Counted from the first letter of the stretch, positions 1-7,490 are shown. The stretch is DNA of 16,597 nt from JAUQQI01 sp040289115 (GCA_040289115.1 PSKS01000054.1:1-16597); one strand, 5' to 3'. Notes: generated by a model from the sequence alone, not told the origin. Translations and numbers: made by a program.

Positions 1-1371
1 ACCACGGCTTCCGTGCCGCTGTTCGGAAAGTCGAATGCAATCCCGGTCACGTGGACGGCCACGAATCCGTCCACGGGTCCAGCGACGACGGTTGTTTGCT
101 TTTGGGCCCGGAAGGCGACCACGCCTCCTTTGGCATGGAAGAATGTGGGCTCCCCCGTCACAGGCCCCGGCCCGAATGAGACGTTCTCTGGTACCGATAC
201 AGTAACTGTTAGTGGCGTCACCGATGGGGATAAGGTCGAGATCCTGGTGACGCTTCATGATACCTCCTGCCCGACCACTGTTCCTCCTGCTCCTAATGAT
301 GCTACTCCCGCTCAGGCGTCTACCATCATAGACACCAAGGCTCCCATCGGCTACGTCGCGACCGGACCCCGGGGCCCGGCGCCCATTACTTCCCCGGAGA
401 CAGGGGCCCTTTTCTGCAACACCTCGGAGCTCTTCGGTGTTGCCCGGGACAATCCGGGGGGTTCCCCACTAGCCGCCGACTGGGCGGGGATGAAGGACAT
501 CACATTTGCAGCAGCAGGAGGCGTCGTTCTTCTGGGTGGGCTTGGTGAGGTCGACGCCCAGGCCACCCAGGGCCCGGTGTTTAAGATGGTGACCAGGCGT
601 CTCACGGTGCCCAGCGACGCCATTTCCATTAAGGTAGATGCCCAGGCCTCAGACTTCGCCGGCAACAAGCAGCCGGCCTCACCCGTGACTATCGTAGACC
701 GCCCCAGCCTGACGTCCGACAGCTCGGACGTTGCGCCCTGCAAGAGCTTCACCGACGTCGCCGGCCACTGGGCCGAGGTCTACATCCGGTACCTGGGCTC
801 GGCAGGCCTCATCGCCGGCTTCCCGGACGGCTCTTACAAGCCCGATGCCCCGGTCCTCCGGGCCCAGCTGGCGAAACTGCTGGTTGCCAGCCTTGGCTAT
901 GGCCCGGGCGACCTGCCCCCCGTGCCGACCAGCCCTGGGTGCAACTTCACCGATGTTAGCGACTCCGCCTGGTATGCGGGCTGGGTCCGGAAGGCCTGCC
1001 ACTTGGAAATCATGGTCGGCGTCGGCGGGGGCAAGTTCGCTCCCCAAGACCCGGTAACCCGCGCCCAGGCGGTCACGGCGATCTGGCGCCTTAAGGACCA
1101 GTCAGACAAATCTTCCACTACCGGTTTCGTCGACGAGAGCGTCCTTAAAAATGAACTAGTAACCGCAGCCAACCGGACGCTCCGCGGGGCGCCTCCGTTC
1201 ACCGACGTGGTGGCGTTCAGTTACTACGAACAGGCGGTCACCGACCTGTACAACATCGGGGTCGTTGACGGCACCACCTCGACCACTTTCTCCCCCGACG
1301 CCCCGGTGACCAGGGGTCAGGTCGCCAAGCTGCTCTACCGGGCCCTCGGCCGCTGGTTCGAGTTGAAATAG
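1..1371 (+). CDS. S-layer-homology surface protein, 5' end missing
   Basis: The reading frame is open from base 1, so this is the C-terminal part of a longer exported protein; the GTG at 13 is only the first possible start codon in view and is not credible as a start. Counting from that GTG (452 codons), residues about 1-240 look like beta-rich extracellular Ig/cadherin-type repeats, with a 'DTKAP' motif typical of repeat boundaries. Three SLH domains follow at about 245-296, 310-361 and 395-446, each opening with FTDV and carrying the helix motif as LRAQ, TRAQ and TRGQ in place of the classical TRAE. In the family, a C-terminal SLH triplet anchors proteins non-covalently to pyruvylated secondary cell wall polysaccharide. 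The gene ends at TAG 1369-1371, just before a strong terminator. The SLH assignment is firm; the role of the upstream part is unknown. Confidence 0.9.
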   Translation, partial: TTASVPLFGKSNAIPVTWTATNPSTGPATTVVCFWARKATTPPLAWKNVGSPVTGPGPNETFSGTDTVTVSGVTDGDKVEILVTLHDTSCPTTVPPAPNDATPAQASTIIDTKAPIGYVATGPRGPAPITSPETGALFCNTSELFGVARDNPGGSPLAADWAGMKDITFAAAGGVVLLGGLGEVDAQATQGPVFKMVTRRLTVPSDAISIKVDAQASDFAGNKQPASPVTIVDRPSLTSDSSDVAPCKSFTDVAGHWAEVYIRYLGSAGLIAGFPDGSYKPDAPVLRAQLAKLLVASLGYGPGDLPPVPTSPGCNFTDVSDSAWYAGWVRKACHLEIMVGVGGGKFAPQDPVTRAQAVTAIWRLKDQSDKSSTTGFVDESVLKNELVTAANRTLRGAPPFTDVVAFSYYEQAVTDLYNIGVVDGTTSTTFSPDAPVTRGQVAKLLYRALGRWFELK

Positions 1372-1383
1372 GGTGGCGGGTGG

Positions 1384-1428
1384 AAAAACTGGGGCGGAGG
1401 CCCAACGGGCCTCCGCCCCTTTTTCTTT
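1384..1428. terminator. Strong bidirectional Rho-independent terminator
   Basis: A perfect 13-bp stem (1391-1403 with 1407-1419, arm GGGGCGGAGGCCC) closes a 3-base AAC loop. On the + strand it is followed by TTTTTCTTT (1420-1428). On the - strand it is followed, after two bases, by TTTTT (complement of 1384-1388). It lies between the convergent SLH gene and wzt and should stop transcription from both sides. Confidence 0.93.
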
Positions 1429-1440
1429 CGGGCCGGTCCC

Positions 1441-2232
1441 CTAGCCGAGGGCGGCGTAGCCGGCCGCCACCTCCCCGGCAGGACCCCAGGTGCGCACCCG
1501 GCCCCGGTCTAACCACAGCGCCCGGTCGCACATTTGCCGGATGAGCTCGGGACTGTGGCTGACCAGCAGGATGGTGGTGCCGGCCGCCCGGAACTCGGCC
1601 AGCCGGGCCTGGCACTTCCGCTGGAAGGCCTGGTCCCCCACCGCCAGCACCTCGTCGATGAGCAGGACCTCCGGCTCCCACGCCGTGGCCACCGCAAAGC
1701 CCAGCCGGGCCACCATCCCGGTCGAATAGGTCCGCAGCGGGGCATCGATGAACTCCCACAGCTCGGCAAAGTCCACAATCCGGTCGAACCGCTCGGTCAC
1801 CTCCCGTCGGCTGTGCCCCAGCAGGGCGGCGTTTAAAAAGACGTTCTCCCGCCCCGTCAGCTCCGGGTGGAAGCCGCCCCCAAGCTCCAGCAGGGGGGCA
1901 ACCCGCCCCCGGACCCAGACCCGCCCGGCCGTCGGCCTGAGCACCCGGGCGATAACCTTTAGCAGGGTGCTCTTGCCGCTGCCGTTCCGGCCGATGACCC
2001 CCAGCACCTCCCCCTGTCGGACCTCGAAGCTAACGTCTTGCAGGGCCCAGACCTCCTTGAAGTCCACCTGGCCCCGGAGCCGCCAGATCGCATACTCTTT
2101 GAAGGACCGGATGGGCTCCAGGGGCACCCGGAACCGGACCGAGACCGATTCGAGGCGGATGGCCACGTCGCCGCTTTCGGCGGCGGCCGCGGCTTCAAGG
2201 GCGGTGGGCAGGGTGCCGTCCGGTGCCGTCAT
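1441..2232 (-). CDS. wzt: Polysaccharide ABC exporter, ATP-binding subunit (Wzt/TagH type)
   Basis: A 263-residue ATPase that powers export of a lipid-linked surface glycan with the Wzm permease encoded just upstream. Walker A GRNGSGKST is at 81-89, the signature loop reads YSTGM at 169-173 (the polysaccharide-exporter variant of LSGGQ), Walker B VLLIDE is at 189-194, and the H-loop histidine is 226. The N-terminal segment around 40-63 (KEYAIWRL..) is the usual lead-in of this subfamily. The protein ends soon after the ATPase fold, so it lacks the C-terminal carbohydrate-binding domain of Wzt from E. coli O8/O9a. It is therefore closer to TagH-like or short O-antigen/capsule exporters, which do not read a chain-terminating sugar through Wzt. 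Its ATG overlaps the wzm stop as ATGA (2229-2232), implying coupled translation. It is the last gene of the operon. Confidence 0.94.
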   Translation of the reverse strand: MTAPDGTLPTALEAAAAAESGDVAIRLESVSVRFRVPLEPIRSFKEYAIWRLRGQVDFKEVWALQDVSFEVRQGEVLGVIGRNGSGKSTLLKVIARVLRPTAGRVWVRGRVAPLLELGGGFHPELTGRENVFLNAALLGHSRREVTERFDRIVDFAELWEFIDAPLRTYSTGMVARLGFAVATAWEPEVLLIDEVLAVGDQAFQRKCQARLAEFRAAGTTILLVSHSPELIRQMCDRALWLDRGRVRTWGPAGEVAAGYAALG

Positions 2233-3047
2233 AGCCGGTAAACGATCTTATCCGCCCGGGCCGTGAAGACCAGCCACCCGAACAACAGGGTCCCTGCGGC
2301 CAGGGCGGCGCTGGCAGCCAGGGATTCCGCCGACGGCACTACCCCCCCGTGAATGGGACCCCGGAAGGCCGCCAGCAGGTGGTGCATCGGGTTCAACTTG
2401 AGCCAGGCGGCATACGGCTCGGGCAAAATCCGGGCCGGGTAGAACACCGGCGTAAGAAAATACCAGGCGGTAAGGATCACCTGGTACATCTCGATGATAT
2501 CTGGGAAAATCACCGCCAGTGACGAGAGCAAAAGCCCGAGCCCGAGGGTAAAGGCCGCCGCCAGGAGGATAGCCGCGGGCAGAAAGGCCAGGGCCGGGGT
2601 GAAGGGCGCCCCGGTGGCGGCCATGATGAGGCCGAGGGGGACCAGTCCGAGTCCCAGGTTGACCAGGCCGCTTCCCAGGGCCGAAACGGCGAAGACGGTC
2701 CGGGGGACGTAAATTCGATTGAGCAGGGCCCCACCCCAGACCAGCTGCTGCATCGTCTGGGTGGTGGTCTGTGCGAAGAAGTTCCAGAGCATCGTCCCTG
2801 CCAGGAGGTAAACGGGATAGTGGGGCAGGTCGAACCGGAAGAGATGGGAGAAGACCAGGGTGAGCACCCCCATCATCAGCAGGGGGTTCAGCATCGTCCA
2901 GGCTACGCCGAGCACCGAGCGCTTGTAGCGCACCTTGATGTCCCGGGCCACGAGCTGCCGAACCAGGTCCCGGTAGGCCCAGAGGGCCGTCAGCTCCTCC
3001 CAGAAGGCCGGGGGCCGCCGGGCCGAATCGTAAACAGCCTCAGCCAT
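2229..3047 (-). CDS. wzm: Polysaccharide ABC exporter, permease subunit (Wzm/TagG type)
   Basis: A 272-residue ABC-2 type membrane protein forming the channel that moves an undecaprenyl-linked glycan across the cytoplasmic membrane with Wzt. The amphipathic N-terminal region ending in VRYKRSVLGVAW (39-50) is the hallmark of TagG/Wzm/KpsM permeases. It is followed by about six hydrophobic segments (near 52-70, 79-97, 117-145, 150-180, 186-203, 240-262). ATG at 3047 overlaps the end of wecB by 8 bases, with GAGG a short distance upstream inside wecB. Tight packing between wecB and wzt indicates one operon. Whether the cargo is a teichoic acid, a secondary wall polymer or an O-antigen-like chain cannot be read from this protein. 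Confidence 0.94.
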   Translation of the reverse strand: MAEAVYDSARRPPAFWEELTALWAYRDLVRQLVARDIKVRYKRSVLGVAWTMLNPLLMMGVLTLVFSHLFRFDLPHYPVYLLAGTMLWNFFAQTTTQTMQQLVWGGALLNRIYVPRTVFAVSALGSGLVNLGLGLVPLGLIMAATGAPFTPALAFLPAAILLAAAFTLGLGLLLSSLAVIFPDIIEMYQVILTAWYFLTPVFYPARILPEPYAAWLKLNPMHHLLAAFRGPIHGGVVPSAESLAASAALAAGTLLFGWLVFTARADKIVYRL

Positions 3048-4203
3048 AGGCTGGCCTCAGCAGGCCTCTGCCGGCCGGGTCGAAGGGCGCTACCGGCCGG
3101 CCCAGCAGGGCATCGGCGATCCGGACGGCGGCCAGGCCATCCCCGTAAGGGCTGACCGGCCGGGCCATCCGGCGGTACTCAGCCGGGTCGGTCAGGAGCC
3201 GGCTGGCGGCCCGGACGATGGCCTCCGGGTCGGTGCCCACCAGCCGGGCCACCCCTGCTTCCACCGCCTCGGGCCGCTCGGTAACTTCTCGCAGGACCAA
3301 AACTGGCTTGCCCAAGCCGGGTGCCTCCTCTTGAATGCCGCCGGAATCGGTCAGGACTAGGAAGGCCCGGGCCATCAGGTGCACAAGGACTGCATAGTCC
3401 AGCGGCGGCGTGAGCAGAATGTTGGGTATTCCGTCCAGGAGCCTGTGCACCGGCTCCCGAACGTTGGGATTCGGGTGGACCGGGTAAACGATGACTACGT
3501 CCCGGAAGGTCTGCGCAATTTGACGCAGGGCCAGGCAGATGTTGGCGATGCCGTCCCCGAAGCTTTCCCTGCGGTGGGCCGTCACCAGCAGGAGCCGGCG
3601 GCCCCGCTCCGCCTCGGCCCAGGCGAGCAGCCTGCTGGCCTCGACGGGTGGGGGCTGGACCACGACCCACCGAAGGGCGTCGATGACCGGATTCCCGGTC
3701 ACGATCACCGCCTGAGGGTCCACCCCCTCGGCCAGCAGGTTCTGCCGGGCCCGCTCCGTGGGCGCAAAGTGCAGGTCGGCTGTGACCCCGGCAACCCGCC
3801 GGTTTATCTCCTCCGGGAACGGCCGGCGTCGGTCCCCCGTCCGGAGCCCGGCCTCCACATGCCCAACCCTTACCCCGGCGTAGAACGCTCCCAGAGCCGC
3901 GGCCGCCACCGTCGTGGTATCCCCCTGGACCAGAACCCACTCGGGCCGCTCAGCCGCCAGGATCGGCCCCAGGCCAGCCAGCACCGCGGCCGCCACCTGC
4001 GCTGGGCTCTGGTTTTCCGTCATGATACCCAGGTCGTGGTCGGGCACGATCCCGAAAAGGCTCAGGGTCTGGTCCAGCATCTCCCGGTGCTGGGCCGTGG
4101 CGCAGACCCGGCAAATCACCCCGGGGCGACGGCGCAGCTCCAGGATGACCGGGGCCAGCTTGATGGCCTCTGGCCGGGTGCCCAACACGACTAGAACCTT
4201 CAC
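3040..4203 (-). CDS. wecB: UDP-N-acetylglucosamine 2-epimerase, non-hydrolysing
   Basis: A cytoplasmic enzyme of 387 residues interconverting UDP-GlcNAc and UDP-ManNAc, which supplies ManNAc units to surface polymers. GTRPE at 8-12, QGDTT at 93-97, HVEAGLRTGD at 115-124, FPEEINRR at 129-136, TAHRRE at 208-213, PVHPNPN at 241-247 and DSGGIQEEA at 286-294 are all present. Asp95, Glu117 and Glu131 fall at the same numbers as the catalytic acids described for the E. coli enzyme. The start is GTG at 4203-4201, chosen because a good TAGGAGG Shine-Dalgarno (complement of 4213-4219) sits 9 bases upstream and the protein begins exactly at the Rossmann strand MKVLVVLGTRPE. The family also includes hydrolysing NeuC/GNE-type enzymes, but the length and motifs favour the bacterial non-hydrolysing type. 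Its place ahead of wzm/wzt suggests a ManNAc-containing exported glycan. Confidence 0.95.
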   Translation of the reverse strand: MKVLVVLGTRPEAIKLAPVILELRRRPGVICRVCATAQHREMLDQTLSLFGIVPDHDLGIMTENQSPAQVAAAVLAGLGPILAAERPEWVLVQGDTTTVAAAALGAFYAGVRVGHVEAGLRTGDRRRPFPEEINRRVAGVTADLHFAPTERARQNLLAEGVDPQAVIVTGNPVIDALRWVVVQPPPVEASRLLAWAEAERGRRLLLVTAHRRESFGDGIANICLALRQIAQTFRDVVIVYPVHPNPNVREPVHRLLDGIPNILLTPPLDYAVLVHLMARAFLVLTDSGGIQEEAPGLGKPVLVLREVTERPEAVEAGVARLVGTDPEAIVRAASRLLTDPAEYRRMARPVSPYGDGLAAVRIADALLGRPVAPFDPAGRGLLRPAYG

Positions 4204-4256
4204 CTGGACAAGCCTCCTACGGCCGGCGGTCGGACCGCCCGGAAATCTGTCACCGT

Positions 4257-4280
4257 TTTATATATAAACCGGCCTGTCAA
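4257..4280 (-). promoter_or_regulatory. AT-rich palindrome with a TTGACA box upstream of wecB
   Basis: Read on the - strand, a perfect TTGACA (complement of 4275-4280) overlaps the Uma2 stop codon and is followed by the 12-bp palindrome TTTATATATAAA (4257-4268). It looks like an internal promoter for wecB-wzm-wzt, but the TATA-like hexamers are only 8-12 bases from TTGACA, shorter than the usual 16-18. It may be a weak promoter or an AT-rich operator. Confidence 0.25.
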
Positions 4281-4891
4281 GACCCGCCCACCACATCGTC
4301 AACTTTGACTTCGAAGCCGGCCAAAAGCCCCGAAGACGCCGTCTCCCCCGGGCCCCACTTGCCCCGCAGCACGTAGGCGCCCCCCTCCAAGTCGTAAACC
4401 TCCACCCTCCGACCATCCGGGTCCACAATCCAGTACTCCCGAACCCCAGCCCGGGCATACTCGTAAAACTTCTCAAGCCGGTCCGGTCGGGCCGTCGAAT
4501 GGGAAGTAACCTCCACGATAAGGTCCGGAACCCCAAAAACCTGCTCGCCGATCCGGTCGGCATGCTCCCTGGCAATGCAGAAGATGTCCGGCTCCCGAAT
4601 TTTGCCGGGCCACAGCCGCACCGGCAGCGGCGCCAGCATAACCAGCCCCACCCCCCGCCCTTCCACAAAGGCGTTGAGCCGCAGGAAGAGCCGCTTGAGG
4701 GCCTCCTGATGGCGGAAAGTCGGATGCGGCGGCATAATCAGCTCCCCGTCGGACAGTTCCATGTGGCGGTTGCGGTCCGGCAGGGCGAAGTAATCCGCCT
4801 CCGTCCACTGCCCCTGCGGCGGGAAAAGCTCCCCCACTGGCGCCGCCTTCCCACGCCCCACCTTCAGCCGAACCTTATCCTTCCCAGACAT
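4277..4891 (-). CDS. Uma2-family (DUF820) PD-(D/E)XK nuclease-like protein
   Basis: 204 residues with the Uma2 pattern: a WTEADYFALP-type N-terminal segment (29-38), a conserved EL..GELI strand (45-52), REPDIF with Asp102, PDLIVEV with Glu127, then STARPDRLEKFYEYARAGVREYWIVDP across 132-158. Asp102, Glu127 and a downstream Lys (about 141) fit a PD-(D/E)XK active site. No characterised biological role is established for most members; they are abundant and multi-copy in cyanobacteria, Chloroflexota, Deinococcota and some Bacillota. ATG at 4891 has GGGGG closely upstream. It sits between the sugar transferase and wecB, on the operon strand, with gaps of 51 and 73 bp, unlike the overlapping genes further on. 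No part of glycan synthesis is expected of it, so it may be a later insertion. Confidence 0.85.
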   Translation of the reverse strand: MSGKDKVRLKVGRGKAAPVGELFPPQGQWTEADYFALPDRNRHMELSDGELIMPPHPTFRHQEALKRLFLRLNAFVEGRGVGLVMLAPLPVRLWPGKIREPDIFCIAREHADRIGEQVFGVPDLIVEVTSHSTARPDRLEKFYEYARAGVREYWIVDPDGRRVEVYDLEGGAYVLRGKWGPGETASSGLLAGFEVKVDDVVGGS

Positions 4892-4942
4892 CGCCCCCTA
4901 CCAGACTAAACCAACGGTTATCCCCAATAGGCTACTTCCTGG

Positions 4943-6364
4943 TCACAAGATTAGCCGCGCCAGGGTCCGCCAGATGACCTGCAGGTTTAGCCACAGCGAC
5001 TGGTGCTTGATGTAATAAAGGTCATATTGGAGCTTGATAAGGGCATCTTCCACCGAGCGGCCGTAGCCGTAATTTACCTGGGCCCAGCCGGTCACCCCGG
5101 GCCGCACGGCCAGGCGGGCCCGGTAAAAGGGAATCTGCCTTTCGAGCTCCGCCACCAGCTCCGGCCGCTCCGGCCGCGGCCCGACGATGCTCATCTCCCC
5201 TTTAAGAACGTTTATAACCTGGGGCAGCTCGTCCAGCCGGGTCCGTCGGAGCACCCGCCCCACCCGGGTCACCCGCGGGTCGGCTTCGGCCGCCCAGACC
5301 GGCTGCCCCCCGGCCTCGGCATCCACCACCATCGACCGGAATTTTAGCATCTTAAAGGGCCGCCCGCCCCGCCCGCACCGGACCTGCCGGTAAAAGACCG
5401 GCCCCCGGTCCTCCAACCAGACGGCCAGGGCCACCACGGGCAGGACCAAAAGGAGCACCGTTCCCCCGGCCAGGGCGAAGGCCAGGTCCAAAAGCCGCTT
5501 GGCGGCCAGCCACATGTGCCCTGGGGGGCTTCCCACCGGGGCGGCCAGGGCCCAGTTGGGCCCGATGTGCTGGACCGGTACCCGGCCGGTGAGCCGCTCG
5601 TAGATTATCGGCATCGGCTCCAGATGTACGCCCAGCCCCCAGCACTCAATGAGGGCCCGGTAAAGCTCCGGCGAAAGGCCGTTGGTTACGGCCACCGCCA
5701 CCTCATCCACCCCCAGCTCCCGGACGAGGCGGGGCAGGTCCCGGGCCGGGCCCAGGACCTTAAGCCCGGTCACCACCCGCCCCTGCTTTTCGGGGTCGTC
5801 GTCCAAAAAGCCCAGCGGCTCGTAAAGGCCCTGCTCCTCCCGGGCCAACGCCTCGGCCAGGGTTGCCCCGGCCCACCCCGCCCCGACGATGAGGAGGCGG
5901 CGGCGAAAGCCGGGCCCGGTGACCCAGCGGGCATATGCCAGCCGCCAGGCCCCCACAAGCCCGGCCTGAGTCCCCAGAAAGGCCAGGTAGAAAAAGCGGG
6001 GCAGGGTGAGGGGCGGCGCCAGGAAATAGACGGCCAGGTAAACCCCAAGCTCTATCCCCAGGGCCAGGCCCAGCCGGGGCAGGAAGAGCCTGGGGTGGGC
6101 GGCCACCCGCAGGTCATAGAGCCCCAGGGCCAGGGCCATAACCACCCAGCCAGCCTCCAGAGCCCCCAGCCACTCCAGGTTCTGGGCCAGGGTCGCCGGG
6201 AGGGGTGTGGGGTCGCCGGCCCGCAGGTTCCAGAGGAGGAAGCCGGCCGCGGCCCCCAGGCCCACCGCCCCCAGGTCGACCCCCAGGAGCAGGAGCCGGC
6301 GCTCCGATTCCACGGGCCGGAACTGAAGCCTTCCGGCCGGCCGAACGGGATAATCTTTTGCCAT
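4943..6364 (-). CDS. Polyprenyl-phosphate sugar-1-phosphate transferase (WbaP/EpsE-like)
   Basis: A 473-residue initiating glycosyltransferase that moves a sugar-1-phosphate from a nucleotide sugar onto undecaprenyl phosphate at the inner membrane. There are four N-terminal hydrophobic segments (about 24-46, 68-84, 97-117, 124-144), then a Rossmann-like CoA-binding-type domain starting LLIVGAGWAG (157-166). Another membrane-associated helix lies at about 292-316, followed by the catalytic domain with KFRSM (341-345), RRTRLDELPQ (373-382, with the Asp378-Glu379 pair), GPRPERP (395-401) and RPGVTGWAQVNYGYG (421-435). The frame stays open upstream to 6604, but that stretch crosses a promoter and is proline/arginine junk, so ATG 6364 is chosen. 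The only Shine-Dalgarno-like site is AAAGGTGG about 15 bases upstream, rather far. Which sugar is transferred (Glc, Gal or GlcNAc) cannot be told. It is the first gene of the surface polysaccharide operon. Confidence 0.93.
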   Translation of the reverse strand: MAKDYPVRPAGRLQFRPVESERRLLLLGVDLGAVGLGAAAGFLLWNLRAGDPTPLPATLAQNLEWLGALEAGWVVMALALGLYDLRVAAHPRLFLPRLGLALGIELGVYLAVYFLAPPLTLPRFFYLAFLGTQAGLVGAWRLAYARWVTGPGFRRRLLIVGAGWAGATLAEALAREEQGLYEPLGFLDDDPEKQGRVVTGLKVLGPARDLPRLVRELGVDEVAVAVTNGLSPELYRALIECWGLGVHLEPMPIIYERLTGRVPVQHIGPNWALAAPVGSPPGHMWLAAKRLLDLAFALAGGTVLLLVLPVVALAVWLEDRGPVFYRQVRCGRGGRPFKMLKFRSMVVDAEAGGQPVWAAEADPRVTRVGRVLRRTRLDELPQVINVLKGEMSIVGPRPERPELVAELERQIPFYRARLAVRPGVTGWAQVNYGYGRSVEDALIKLQYDLYYIKHQSLWLNLQVIWRTLARLIL

Positions 6365-6422
6365 GGGCTGGGGGACTGGCCACCTTTCGTTCGGTGCGCA
6401 GCCGCCTAAGACCGGTTGATTT

Positions 6423-6452
6423 ATTATAACCTTGCCGGCCGGCGCCCGTAAA
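6423..6452 (-). promoter_or_regulatory. Sigma-A type promoter for the polysaccharide operon
   Basis: On the - strand, TTTACG (complement of 6447-6452) is followed after 18 bases by a perfect TATAAT (complement of 6423-6428). Transcription would start near 6416, giving a leader of about 50 bases before the sugar transferase ATG at 6364. Confidence 0.6.
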
Positions 6453-6477
6453 CCCGGCACCTTACCGGGGTGTCGGG
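6453..6477. other. 9-bp hairpin between the divergent promoters
   Basis: CCCGGCACC (6453-6461) pairs with GGTGTCGGG (6469-6477) with one G-U pair and a 7-base loop. It directly abuts the -35 box of the leftward promoter, so it could be an operator dyad. No T-run follows, so it is not a terminator. In such GC-rich DNA it could also be chance. Confidence 0.25.
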
Positions 6478-6524
6478 CCCTCTTCCCCGCCAACTCCGGG
6501 ACAAACCCGTGCGGGCCTGGCGGC

Positions 6525-6553
6525 TTGAGCTTTGGACCCCGACCCATTATAAT
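6525..6553 (+). promoter_or_regulatory. Sigma-A type promoter for the SDR-hyuA-hyuB operon
   Basis: TTGAGC (6525-6530), a 17-base spacer and a perfect TATAAT (6548-6553) point toward the dehydrogenase gene. The predicted start is near 6560, giving a leader of about 83 bases. The -10 is part of the palindrome ATTATAAT, but no suitable -35 exists for the opposite direction. Confidence 0.65.
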
Positions 6554-6629
6554 CCTGACAACCGACTTCGTTCGGCTGGACGCTGCCCCAGGGGCCCGGG
6601 GCACTGACCCAACCCCGCAATACCAGTGT

Positions 6630-6645
6630 AAGGAGGCGCAGGTTG
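6630..6645 (+). promoter_or_regulatory. Ribosome binding site fixing a TTG start
   Basis: AAGGAGG (6630-6636) lies 6 bases before TTG at 6643. No ATG or GTG in this frame fits the SDR N-terminus, so this site decides the start codon. Confidence 0.85.
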
Positions 6646-7470
6646 TTCTCTTATGCCGGCAAGACCGCCGTGGTTACCGGGGCCGGGCGGGGCATCGGCC
6701 GGGCCATCGCCCTGGCCTTCGCCCGCCAGGGCGCAGACCTCATCCTGGCCGCCCGCTCCGTCCCGGAGCTGGAAGAAGTTGCCGCCGAAGTCCGCGCCCT
6801 CGGCCGCAACGCCTGGGTCGTCCCTACTGATATGAGCCGGCTCGACCAGGCCCGGAACCTCATCCAGGAGGCCGTAAGGCTTGGGGGTAAAATCGACATC
6901 TTGGTCAACAACGCCGGCGGCGGAAGTAGCATCCCCGGCGGCGTCGGTCCCCTCGAGGAGGCCACCCCCGAGGCCTTCGATGCCGTCTACGCCCTCAACG
7001 TTAAGGGCCCCTTCTTTGCCGCCCTGCGGGTCGCCGAACACATGAAGGCCCGGGGCGCCGGCGGGGCCATCTTAAACATCGTCTCCATCGACGGGGTTGC
7101 CCCGGCCCCGGGCGAGGCCCTCTACGGCTCGGCCAAGGCCGCCCTGGTAAGCCTCACCCAGAACCTGGCCATCGAGCTGGGCCGCTACCGCATCCGGGTC
7201 AACGCCATTGCTCCCTCCCTCATCGATACCCGGCTGGTGGCCCGTCACCTTCAGACCCCCGAGCAGCGGCAGCACCGGGCCTCCTTCTTCCCCCTGGGCC
7301 GGGTGGGCACCCCGGAGGACGTCGCCTATGGGGCCGTCTACCTCTGTTCCGACGAGGCCGGCTGGGTTTCGGGCATAACTTTGCTGTTGGCCGGGGGCGC
7401 TCAAGTCCCCTACGATTACTTCAAGTGGCTCCGGACCGTAAACCCGGTCCCGAACGAGTTCCGAATGTAG
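6643..7470 (+). CDS. Short-chain dehydrogenase/reductase (FabG-like SDR)
   Basis: A 275-residue classical SDR, an NAD(P)-dependent oxidoreductase with one Rossmann fold. The cofactor motif TGAGRGIG is at 12-19, NNAG at 89-92, and the catalytic serine is Ser148 in IVSID, with Tyr161 and Lys165 in YGSAK. The C-terminal substrate-loop region PLGRVGTPEDVAYGAVYLCSDEAGWVSG (217-244) is typical, and about 25 extra residues follow the usual end. A TTG start is used, backed by a strong ribosome site. It opens an operon with hyuA (20 bp gap) and hyuB, behind its own promoter. Family membership is certain but the substrate is not: SDRs act on many alcohols and ketones. The context suggests oxidation or reduction of a side group on the same compound that HyuAB opens, or on its product (inference). 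Confidence 0.94.
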   Translation: MFSYAGKTAVVTGAGRGIGRAIALAFARQGADLILAARSVPELEEVAAEVRALGRNAWVVPTDMSRLDQARNLIQEAVRLGGKIDILVNNAGGGSSIPGGVGPLEEATPEAFDAVYALNVKGPFFAALRVAEHMKARGAGGAILNIVSIDGVAPAPGEALYGSAKAALVSLTQNLAIELGRYRIRVNAIAPSLIDTRLVARHLQTPEQRQHRASFFPLGRVGTPEDVAYGAVYLCSDEAGWVSGITLLLAGGAQVPYDYFKWLRTVNPVPNEFRM

Positions 7471-7490
7471 GCCTTCTGCGGAGGAGCCGA

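Noticed and set aside
13..15. GTG as the start of the SLH protein
   Set aside because: The frame is open to base 1, there is no ribosome site or signal peptide, and the chain begins in mid-domain; the gene is truncated by the window edge.
3179..3940. Long antiparallel or shifted frame within wecB, with similar long frames over other genes
   Set aside because: High GC content leaves stop-poor alternative frames. These have biased Gly/Pro/Arg composition, no motifs and no ribosome sites.
6386..6575. TTCGTTCGG at 6386-6394 and 6567-6575 as operator sites
   Set aside because: Only nine bases and two copies; chance is a sufficient explanation without comparative data.
6365..6604. Upstream extension of the sugar transferase to 6604
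   Set aside because: It would run through the TATAAT promoter and hairpin, has no ribosome site, and the added 80 residues are unlike the family.
7425..7490. Upstream GTG start for hyuA
   Set aside because: It lies inside the SDR gene and adds 22 residues before the conserved N-terminus; ATG 7491 has a strong Shine-Dalgarno site.
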